Shown in pieces: positions 18,001 through 28,300 of a stretch of DNA of 35,850 nucleotides (position 1 is its first letter; each line of letters opens with the position of its first letter). The position numbers and the translations under genes are program-made. This stretch comes from Cymbomonas tetramitiformis. Lineage: Eukaryota > Chlorophyta > Pyramimonadophyceae > Pyramimonadales > Pyramimonadaceae. Below the pieces are notes generated by a model, which worked only from the letters and a program-made list of their open reading frames with translations, did no database searches and was not told where the DNA came from. Where the stretch lies: positions 1 to 35,850 of the forward strand of contig LGRX02034563.1 in the NCBI GenBank assembly GCA_001247695.2. The letters run 5' to 3'.

Positions 18001-20586
18001 CATACGTGAGCATCCCCACCCGCCCGGACGCTGAGTCGAGCGCCTGCGAGGAGCCACGTGGATTTGTCCATCACGGTGGCCTCGCACGGCGCCCTTGAAT
18101 ACGCTCGTTAGCGGTACCTAACTGGCTTGGTGCGGGCCATTGAGGCATTGGCACAGGCACGGGGACCCGGCGCGTGTATGCGGTGCACAGAGTGCACACG
18201 GAAGGTGAATGCAGCTTTCGCCTCTCACCAAACGAAGCGGACCCCTGCAAATGCCATCAAAACAGGCTGGCGGAAGCGCTCAACGTCCATCACTCCTCGC
18301 AGCCGACCGTGATGACCGTGCGCCCCCTCCTTCGAAGAGCTCGCCGACGTGGCGTGGCAACGCCGTCCCGGATTATGCTCTAGATGCAAGCAGCGACGCG
18401 CACCTCGAACGTGGGTTGGTCGGGCTTGGATCCATCCAACGGTTGAAGCGCGCGAGTCCTCGGGGCATCCAGGGCAATTATACTGACAGCCTCACTGCAC
18501 ACCTCTCACAGAAGCCCACGTGTCAGGCGGCCTCCTAGCATAATCACACCCTCTCAGAGCCTCCCATGGAACCATGTTGAGCGTGCTGAAAATCATGCAG
18601 AGCAATTGTGCAAATAGCCTCCCCTGGACCTCTTGCCCCTTACACATCCTCACATTGAAGTCCTCTTTGCAACACCTTGAGTTCCTCGTCCCAACCCCTA
18701 TTTCACCTCACCTTGGAGGGCCTTGTCCCTCACACCAACTTTCGGAGCCAAGCCTCGTGCCCCTGTACTGACCGCTGGTATCCGATGCCTCGGAAAGACA
18801 GTGCGGACCGCCTCATAAGTTTGATGAACATGCTGCGATGGCGACGGAGGGAAACTTACGAATAAGTACGAAGTGCAGCTCGGAGGCAGCACGCAAACGA
18901 AACGAAGTGGGCAAGAGATGCCAAACAATGCAAGAGCTCACACTTGGTAGCTTGTTACGTCACACATAATAAGGAGGAAAGAAGAAGCTCGTTGAAAAGA
19001 TGAGAAGACTGTGCACGCACTGGAACTCTATAAGTTCTTTTGAGGGCGTTGAGGATGATGCCACGGTGTCACTTGCAGAGTTTGCTTTGGAGGATTTGTC
19101 AGGGGTCGATGACTCAGCCTGGCGCACATATCAAGAGTTGGTAAAGGATCAGAGAAGGTAAAAAATGGCGAGATGAAAACACTGATCATTCATGTACGAG
19201 TCAAAAGCTGCAAGTCAGAATTGACGCGGTGTAAGAGAGAACACCGCGCTCAGGGAAAATCATTTCAGCCGCAGAATGTGTATTCCAGGCGCCGCCAAAG
19301 GTGAGAGATTTTGCAAAACACCTCGCCGCACACCCCACACCCTACACCAACGCAAATACCTCACACACCCCATGCCCGCCGCCAACGCAAACACCTCGAC
19401 GCACACCCCAAACCCCGCCACCCACGCAAACACCTCGCCGCACACCCCCGAGTCCTGCCACCAACGCAAACACCTCGACGCACACCCCACACCCTACACC
19501 AACGCAAATACCACGCCACACACCCCATGCCCCGCCGCCAACGCAAACACCTCGACGCACCCCACACCCCGCCACCCACGCAAACACCTCGCCGCACACC
19601 CCCCGAGTCCTGCCACCAACGCAAACACCTCGACGCACACCCCACACCCCGCCACCGATGCAAATACATCGCCACATACCCCATGCCCCACTACCAACGT
19701 AAACATCTAAACCTACCCTTAATATCCATAAGATAATCGTAGGGCTTTACATGCATTGCGGCGCAATGAGCCCGCAGGTTGTCAAATTGAGCCTGGTAGT
19801 CTTTGCGAGCCTCCTGCCAGGATAGACCATACCGAATGTTAGTTTGGCGCCTGCGGCACGAGTGAGACCATACTGATAATAAGACGCAACACACGACAGA
19901 AATAGTCCACGGTGCTGGAAAAAGGGGCGGAACTTCGAAAGGAATATGACCAGCAAGGTGTGATCCAGACTCGTGCACGCGGGTACGTGTGTCGCTTACT
20001 GTAAGTATAATTCGGCTTCACACAGGATTCTCATTGTGACTTTTCGAAGTATTGGTTGTGCAAAAACACGTGCGAGTTTAGCAGCTAGCAAAGAGATCGG
20101 AAATGTTGGGTTTCACCTCACACTTTTGCGGACTCCCATCAACTGCAGTCGGAAAGCCTAACAGGAGCGGCCATAAAGACGTACGTAGCCTGCAATCCAT
20201 ACCCTGCACACGAAAAAATACCACGCACATTCAGAACACTAGCTCTACAGTTTCTATCAAGACAGCAGCCGAATCGTCTCGTCAGCATTCCACAACTTGA
20301 AACGAACGGAAACTACGAAGAGCAACGGTGTACCATCAAAAATATGTGGACATATTGCAGATAAGTGGGCTCAATTTACTACCGGTTCTATATATCGCTT
20401 TGTGAGTGAATTATGATATCTACACATACAGGCTTCGTTGGTATTCGTGGCCTTCACCTCTTCCATATTTCGAAGGGGAAATTCAGATGCTCTTACCCCC
20501 TGTATGATACGACCGGCCAACAAATCAAGGTCAAGGGGCAAACGGCTCTTCATATTCTCCCATTCTTCGCAGCTCAGGGGCGAGAG
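15049..20586 (-). CDS. TBC-domain Rab GTPase-activating protein, split gene
   Basis: TBC proteins speed GTP hydrolysis by Rab GTPases in membrane traffic. Minus-strand exons: 20586-20497 (LSPLSCEEWENMKSRLP, LLAGRIIQG), 20203-20124 (GMDCRLRTSLWPLLLGFP), 19850-19751 (WQEARKDYQAQFDNLRA), 18832-18773 (TYEAVRTVFPRH), 17987-17925 (EAYALDDPEIGYCQ), 17243-17193 (GMADLVAPFLQHFP), 16934-16870 (AFVYFSMFMHLFARDNFRRD), 16540-16459 (GELVSEVDPKLHHHLHK), 15936-15862 (CYFMHKPLLLLFLRS) and 15279-15049 or -15127 (VLVLWDIAMAEV, FLLYALLAVILLHRKELL). All proposed junctions are GT-AG with agreeing phase. The arginine finger (R of AVRT) and glutamine finger (YCQ) are present; the Asp of IxxDxxR is Glu. Exons upstream of 20586 are likely (a frame at 20924-20838, MNIFVGKNGCVLAFYV, is one candidate). 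Which Rab is served cannot be told. Confidence 0.92.
15470..15690 (+). repeat. 29-bp minisatellite in TBC intron
   Basis: About seven copies of a 29-bp unit (ccgcttccatcgtggcgaag then agccgcctt). The array lies in the last assigned intron of the TBC gene. Reading frames through it are repeat artefacts. Confidence 0.92.
15784..15865 (-). repeat. 29-30-bp repeat that triplicates a 5' splice site
   Basis: On the minus strand the end of the TBC exon (ttccccccatcccag then GTGCGC) is followed by two more units ending ccccag-GTGCGC, each with agctcttcttgcgcc before it. Each unit resembles the last 30 bases of the exon plus its donor, so exon end and splice site have been copied in tandem. Confidence 0.85.
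16700..16850 (+). repeat. about 52-bp tandem repeat in TBC intron
   Basis: Three copies of a unit containing ggcagctggattgcattgag followed by cactttgcccag. They lie in the intron between the FRRD exon and the HHHLHK exon of the TBC gene. Confidence 0.9.
17395..17672 (+). repeat. 66-bp tandem repeat in TBC intron
   Basis: Four copies of a 66-67-bp unit (gaagcaataaagttggtgtg, then aaagggtgttacaata). They lie in the intron between the GYCQ exon and the GMADL exon. Confidence 0.93.
19328..19705 (+). repeat. about 40-bp minisatellite in TBC intron
   Basis: About nine copies of a 39-42-bp unit (acgcaaacacctcgacgcac followed by accccacaccccgccacc). It is strongly strand-asymmetric, C/A-rich on the plus strand. 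The array sits just after the donor of the YQAQFDNLRA exon. Confidence 0.92.
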
Positions 20587-22312
20587 CTGCCGTTTTCGTG
20601 CTATTCTGCATGAACCAGGAAGTCGTTAGAATATGCTGTGGCATCACAAATTTGCAGTGAAGTTTAGGTGTTCAAATTCACGAGATTGCGCGCGAGAGAC
20701 CGAATTTGAAAAAAGAAGAGTGCACAAACTTAAGATATCTGGACCTGAACGCAAGGACTGCAGTTCCAGCTACCACTCCTGCGCCAACCAATAAGGCAGT
20801 ACTTCGTTTGGAAAAGGTTGAACCCAGCTTCATACTCTGCGTGCAGACCTGAAAACGGTCTCAGCACGTCCTCTTCTACATAAAAGGCCAATACACAGCC
20901 GTTTTTTCCAACAAATATGTTCATTTGAATAACGAGTACTCACCAGTATGCTCCGCTGACTACCTAAAGACGCTGCTGACTACCTGACGCCTAACACCTC
21001 TGGACCCCAGTGAGAGACTTTTTATGGGAGCAAGCGCGAATGTTTTGGGCGTCACTAAAACGGAGTTCAATGTCTTCCAGATTTGTATAATATTGCCAAA
21101 TTTTTTCAACACATTCCCCAGTGCGTTTTCCCTCTTAGTGTAACGGAGTCCAAATGAAATTCATGCGATGGGTAAATTCTAAATACCGTCACCTACTTCA
21201 TCGATAGAACGGCGTGTTCCGAGCCATATGAGTCTATATAGCCATATGAGTCACTCCTGAGTGCGAAGAGGAAGTTACTCTCCACTGTGATTTTGTCCCT
21301 CGGGTCTCTCTGACCCGTCAGATAACCTTCAATTATCTGACTTACTTCTAACAAACACTTCACGAAAAGGATAGCAAACACCACGCAAAAAAAACATTTA
21401 CATCACAATCAGCAATTTCAGCATCATCTTCATCATGATCGATGATGATCAACATATATATTACTCCCAATAAGGCTGAATCGTGAACGGTAGAGCTGCA
21501 CAACTTAAACTGGTCCGTTTATTTTTAACAGTGACAATTTTCCGAATCCGACAGTCCATGTACGATTCCAGAGATCAAAATACGATGCATTCCTTTGGCG
21601 CTCCCCAGGAATCTCTTCGGACCTTCCGATGTTCCCGATCTAAGAACATTGGACGGCTCAACTTTAGTTGGGCACCCCTAACGGTCACAATCTCGTGAAC
21701 ACATCTAGCATCATCATTGATCATACAGTATAAAGGGTAATTTCGATTTTCTACTGTGTAGTGTGTGTCACTACTGTGTCACTGTACTGTCTTCGCGATC
21801 GGATGCCGAATTCAATTGCCGATGGATGGCGATGCTCATGCTGATTTGCCATTGCCGACATGCCGAGCGGATTTGGGATTTCAGGTTTCAGAAAAAAAAT
21901 CTTCAGCTCTCGCAAATTTCTTTCGTCATGTTTGAAACCTCAACCAACGCAAGTCCAACGCAGGTGTTAGTGTAACAAGCCGTTTGCAATGCGGATAAAA
22001 ACATGTCGATGAGCTTCAGCTTACCACACGACAGAACGAGAAAGCAAACCCAGTAGATTGACGTCATCGCCATATGCGTCTGCGCTAGCTGCAAACAAAA
22101 GTGTGCGCTACGGTGTGACTCTCTAAATAATGAACCTGGATAGTCACCTGGAGGTGCGATAAACGCATAGAAAATCCATCTACGAGGTGCTTCTGCAGGA
22201 GCCCTGATACGCCAGACCCGAGTTGGGGCGGTTGCCTATGTTTATCCTTGCGCAAACGAGACCAAGGTAAAGTGCAGTCAACTGCTGCAGGTACACATCG
22301 GTTGCCCTCGCG
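20587..22312. promoter_or_regulatory. shared upstream region of divergent TBC and DXO genes
   Basis: The TBC gene reads left and the DXO gene reads right from this 1.7-kb stretch, so promoters and first exons of both are expected here; this is inferred from layout only. Visible structure: two adjacent hairpins at about 21301-21343 (cgggtc/gacccg and tcagataa/ttatctga), a direct repeat gccatatgagtc at about 21224 and 21240, and a frame at 20924-20838 on the minus strand that may be a TBC upstream exon. No TATA box could be assigned. Confidence 0.4.
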
Positions 22313-25300
22313 ATGGTAAACCCTCAGCCAGAAGAAATTGGACGTTTAGAGGTGGTAAAGAATGCTCGCAAGGCGTTGTTCAAACAGCCAGTGGAGCTCA
22401 CTGCGTTCACGAAACACCGACATGGTACTTCTTACGATCGACGCGGCTTGCGCCCTTGTGTTCTACCTCCTCTTCCGATAGATTTGAACGAAGGTAACCA
22501 CAAGCTTGAGTGCACGCTCTGACGTATCGTACTGTCTCCATGTGTTACGAGCTGCTTAGGGACTGCCGTTTCACTCCGGGAACCAGGTTTCTCTCGATTT
22601 CGAGATCGAGACCGAGGGGATGCATACCCTGCTCCTCTTGAGCCTATCGTTCAAGGCCTGTTGCTTGAAGAAAAGATCGAAGAGCTAAGTAAAGCAAACT
22701 TTGTTTCTTGGAGGTAAACCCCACTCTTCTGACTTCTGCTAGGCGCGCCAAACCAAAGCAAGCTCGCGGCCCTTCCCGTGTGGGCTCGAAGCAGCGCAAG
22801 ATCGACGCTCCGCCAATTTCTCCTCCCAATTTACTTCTTTTCACTAGTTCAGCAGATATGTGTCAAAGATTTAAATTCTTCGGAAAAGAAGCTTCAGACG
22901 ACGAACCGTGCGAGGCCAGGGGAGACGGTAGAGCAAAACAGTACTTCACAACGTGCCTTGTCCAAGCACTAATTTCTGTGCAGCTGGGCCTGCCAGGGGA
23001 AATATCGCGAAACTCTTATGCACGCCCTGGAATCAAAGAGACCCTTGGCACATAGAAGCCGAGTACATAAATGGCACATTTTTCTTGAACGTGAAGGTGA
23101 GCTGCATCCAAAGCTATTCGTAGTGCTGGCCACCTGAAGGTGAAACAAGCTCTGCTAGTGTGCTTTAACAACGCGCGCGGCAGTTGTGTGTGGACTTAAA
23201 GCTGGATACCTTAACGTACGAGTTTGTGTCGACTCAACTACATATTTTACATATTAAAGCTGGATACCTTAACGTACGAGTTTGTGTAGACTCATCTACA
23301 TATTTACATATTAAAATTGGATACCTTAACGTACGAGTTTGTGTAGAGTCCTCTACATATTTTCGCCCTTCCTCCTATTAGTTTTGTTCCTCGGACTTTC
23401 CAAACTTAGACGCGGTGTTTGCGAGCCGCTGTAAGCAGTTGGCTCGCCTTAGGACCCTTCAATTCTTTCAAGAGTTATCTCCGACTTGAGATTTTGGGAA
23501 TGAATCCTTAAGAAATCTGTCACCATCATCTTCCAACTCCACCTCTGCAACGTCCTCCTTGCCTGCTTTGATCGAGCCTTTGGTGGTCTCGAGTGTGAGC
23601 AGGAGCCCCCATCGAATCTTGCCAAAGAAGCCACTCGAGATGAACGCATGCACCGCATGTGCTTCTGGGGCTTTTCATTCGAGGAGAAGTTGTGCGCTGC
23701 AGGAGGTGCGGAAAATATCGGTGTTGTGCAGATGGCTGCTATCCAACAGCTGATAATCCCGGGAAATGTCGCCGTTCCTAGCTGGCATCCTTTGTACGAT
23801 GAAGTTAAAGCGCAAAAGCTGCCAGTCAAGGGCTGTTGACCCCGGAAAATATGTCGGCTCCTAGTTGGCATCTTCATCTTTATTTGAATTCTCACCCTGA
23901 TTAAATGGAACAGCCCAACCTGTTTTGCACGTCGAGGAGTGTAGGCGGAGAAGTGATGAATGGGATGAGATTCTGGCTTGGGACTGCAAGCAGAGGAAGG
24001 CCCCATAGATGCATGCGACGGGTATATCTCAGTGGTAAAGACACAAGTATGTTCCTGACTGCCCCGCTTGGCTCCTTGTATCTTGCTCCTGAATGTGTGC
24101 AACCCACCCCCCCATTTATCTGCTGTGGCCGGCGTGTGCTGCAGGGCCTGCTGAATGTGTGTAACCCAATGTGCTGTGGCCGAGTGTGCGCTGCAGGGCC
24201 TGCTGATGTGTGCAACCCACCCCCATAGCTGCTGAGGCCGAGCAGTGCTGAAGGGCCTGCTGAATGTGTGCAACCCACCCCCATTATCTGCCGTGGCCGA
24301 GTGTGCGCTACAGGGCCTGCTGAATGTGTGCAACCCACCCCACATTTATGTGTTGTGCGGCGTGCGCTGCAGGGGCTCTGGAATGTGTGCAACCCACCCC
24401 CAATTATCTGTTGTGGCCGAGCGTGCGCTGCAGGGCCGCCAATGTGTGCAACCCCCAATTATGCTGTGGCGGCGTGCTGCAGGGCCTGCTGAATGTGTGC
24501 AACCTACCCGTGCCTTGGGGCGTTTTCACCTGCCTGGGGACTGGTGATCAACAGCCACGTTGTGGGGTACTGGTATCTTGTTGTTAACGGGGACAGCCAC
24601 TGGGGTGCTTTGGATGATGGGATGTGGTTGTCCCTGCGGTACCTTTCTGGCGGGTACTGCCTCTTTGAGAGCGTCGGGGAATCGTCTGCGGCTCGCTCTT
24701 TGGGAGTGTCTTGGATCGTCTGACGCTTGCTCCCTCTCCGTGTCCAGTGCTTCATAGTTATTACACGTGCCGGGGGACTCGTGTTCTTTGACCCAGATGT
24801 GAGGGACTGGCACGTCGCTGTGAACGGGGACGGCCGCTGGGTGGAAGTGGGATTTGGGAGGCGGTGGTCCCTGTGGTGCCATTCTGACGGGCACTGCCTC
24901 TTGGAGAGCTCGGTGGATTCGTCTGCCTTTGCTGCAGGGAGAGGCAGAGGGTGGTGAAGTCCACGTTCTGTGTTCTCTCTTGATTTTCATGGGGAGCACT
25001 TAGGTGCCCGCATGTTTTCAATTTTTACCATGGGGTGTCCATGCCGTGTGGTGTGACTACATTCATGGCATAACAATGGACCAACGGGTCCCATCCATCG
25101 ACCGTGAGCCACTGGGGGGCATGCCAGCAGGGTCCGCTTACTCCGTAACCCAAAGATCAACAATTGTTGGGCGATGATCGGTCACATCGTATCATCGTTC
25201 CATGCTGCTTTGCATCTGGGTTGGGAATATGTATGAGTTGGTGGTATCTTGTCACGGCCCCGCCCTGCTCCTGATTTGCTTCTCACATCCACTGGGATGA

Positions 25301-28300
25301 TAGTGAGCTGGCTTTTGTCGGCTGATCTCATGCCATTCAGTGTGCATCCCAACCCCCCATTTATCTGTTGTTGCCGAGCGCGTGCTGAGGGGCCTGCCAC
25401 ATGTGGCGACCCTCTCTACCTTCCCTCCCTCTGGTGTGGCCGAACACACGCTGCAAGACCTAGCCCCTGTGATTGTGAAGCTAGGCATGCATACACAACT
25501 ATCATATTCATATCTTGACGTCTGGAAGAGGAGGAGCCATCCGCGAAAACAAAAGTTGAATCTCTTCAGCGCTCATATGTTTGTGTCCCAATCTGGCGTT
25601 GTCTGTGAGTTCACCAAAAATTGCAACTTCACTAGAGCGGTACTTTATCTCCAAAAGCACATGGCCAATCTTAGAATTGTTATAGAAGTGCGTCTCGAAA
25701 ATATATTCGGATGAAGCACCATATATTTTCATCCGAATATATTTTGAGCGCACTTCTATAACAATTCTAAGATTGGCCATTGCTTTTGGAGATAAAGTAC
25801 CGGTCTAATGAGGACGCAAATTTTGGTGAACTCACAGACAGCGCCGGATTAGGACACAAACATATGAGCGCTGAAGAGATTCAACTGTTGTTTTCGCGGA
25901 TGGCTCCTCCTCCTCCAGACGTCAAGGTATGAATATGATAGTTGTGTATGCATGCCTAACGTCACAGTCGTAGGGCGTCGGTGCTCGTCATCATTTAGCT
26001 ACCTATTGACTTTCAGCGTGGACTGCCCTTGCATGGTTGAACAGCTTGGGTCCTTAATATGAAGCCGGAGGTGCACCCTGCGACATCCAGTTTACTGCAG
26101 CATGCGATTACGACTTTTCAGCAACGTCTGTGATTGTTGTCTCAAATATCTATGGAGTTGGTGTGTGGTCACTATGCAGGTTGGGGAGCACCATCTCGTG
26201 ATTGGAGGAGAAGTGGATTGTGCAGAAGCTCTTAGGTGCTTTCCAGACTTGCACATTCTCCATGCCGGATCCAGGGCCGTGCCTCGCCGGCGCACACGCA
26301 TTCTTCATGTTTGGTTGCATGAGATCGCAAGTGCGTAGCATCGATTTCAGGAGTATGGAAGGATGTTGTAGGACGCCTTGGTGAAGGTTGCTGGTCATAT
26401 CTGAGCGCCCAGGGAGGGCACTCGTGCGATTGTGTGGACAGGGGTGGAAAGTTAGGGCATTACATGGAGTTGAAGACCACGAGGCTGATGGACACTGCGC
26501 CACAGGTCAGTAGGAGCTCCCGGAGGTAGAGGGGGTGGAGGAAGGGGGCATTTTGTCCGCACATGTTGCGCCCTCTCCTTGTTTTGTGTGTTGCGGGCCA
26601 TAGGTGAGAATCGCTGCTTTCTTGAGGCTCCGGTGCACTTTCTCAATAAGTTATGTTGTTAGAAGCGACATGCCCCGGGTGATCTCCCGCGCACACTATT
26701 GACATTATTTCCGGTTAGCTGCTGGTGGGTGGCGCATTCTGGCCTCGCGCAGTGCTCTCGATGCTGGTCTAATCACCGACGTTGATCATGCAGCTTGACC
26801 AGGAGAAGCTGGTCAAGTAAATTGCAAGGATTTTGTAAGGAGGCCGGGGGAGGGGGGGATGCAGTCCAGATATCGTGCGGTGAGAGGGACGGGGAGAGAG
26901 ATGGGGGGATGCAGGATGTGTGGGTCGAGTGATACAGATCCGATAAGCTAATGAAGTCGTTGGCAATGGACCGGGGTGTTGGGGAGGGGTAGGGAGATAC
27001 GAGAAGTACAGATCGTTCCACGAGAGGGGGAGACGAAGCGGCAATGTTGATTGAGTGGTGGGCAACACGGCGAGGTGGGGGGGAGGTGCGAGGCGAGCAG
27101 ATCATGCGATTCGAGCGAGATAAGCTGATCAAGTGGTGGGCGCAATCGTTTCCGGTCGGAGTGCTCAAGATCCTGGTGGGCTTCCGTGACGACCACGGAC
27201 AGGTCAAGAAGGTTCAGGTGGGCTTTTGCATGCCGCGGTGACCACAGGCCCCGTCCGATTTGCACTGCTTAGGAAAACAGTACTCTCATGCAGTGTTAAA
27301 CAATGTTGGCTCAAAATGACAAATTATGACAAATGATTATAGTATGACAGTATGACAGTACTGTCAGAGTATAGTATTGAGTGTATATGTAGACAGAGCA
27401 ATGATGACAAGCAGACTGCAGCAGAGTCAGCAGATCAATTCAAAATGTAAATAGTATCTGGTTACAGAACACAAGAGTACTAGTTCGAGTACAAGAGCTA
27501 TGACTGAGTAACAGTAAGCTGAGGGCGGGAACACAACTGAGTGATAAAAGCATTGTGTGTAACTCAAAACACTTCTATCAGATTTAATATGATTCAACTG
27601 TGTGTGTGTGTGAGTTCGTACACATTCTACTAGTTATATGCCTGAGTATATAGAAGTAGAATTTGATTATCCTAGGTTATGGGCCTTATATGGATCTGAG
27701 GTAGTGTAGGTTACAGTCGTCATGGCTGACGCGGGGGTGTCAGAACGAAAGTATCCTACACGGGAATCTCAACTTCAGGAATTGGTAGAGCAACAGGCTG
27801 CTTTTATGAGAAGTATGGCAGAGACAATTAAGGTCTTGAGTGCTGAGAAGAAAGAGCCTGTGAAATCAATAGATCATAAAGAAACTGAGTCGGGTGTAAT
27901 GAGCTTTGCCAACGCACAGAAGACAGTTCAGTGTGTAGTGAAGTTATTAGGTACAACGAAGTACACGGGAACAGAGAGGAATCAGTATGAATCCTGGGTT
28001 CAATTTAAGACACAGTTCGAGTCAGCAGTCTCGTTTTACCTTGAGCTGCTTGAACTGGTGTGTGACTATCAAGTGTCAGATATTGCAGATATCAGAGGAC
28101 TGAACTTGTTCACACCTAAATCGGGAGGAGATAGTAAATTGACTGCAGAGGAAAAGCCTTCATCACGGGCAGGAGATAAGCCTTCATCACGGGCAGAGGA
28201 AGGAGATAACGACGCGGAGAACGATGAGTTCTTTGAAGACGGCGCCAGCTTCATTACTGTGCCTTGTTCAGCTAGTGTGGCCAGTACAATTTTGTCAGCA

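Noticed and set aside
19000..19161. 53-codon plus-strand frame with acidic, protein-like composition
   Set aside because: It lies antisense within a TBC intron, has no recognisable family, and its minus-strand complement is also open. Too weak to list as a gene.
19276..19736. His/Pro/Thr-rich and Cys/Gly/Val-rich frames
   Set aside because: Translations of the roughly 40-bp minisatellite on the two strands.
27044..27100. Upstream extension IEWWATRRGGGEVRG of the DXO KWW exon
   Set aside because: The family match starts at 27101 right after an acceptor (cgagcag) with the correct phase. The upstream piece looks like a decayed exon copy.
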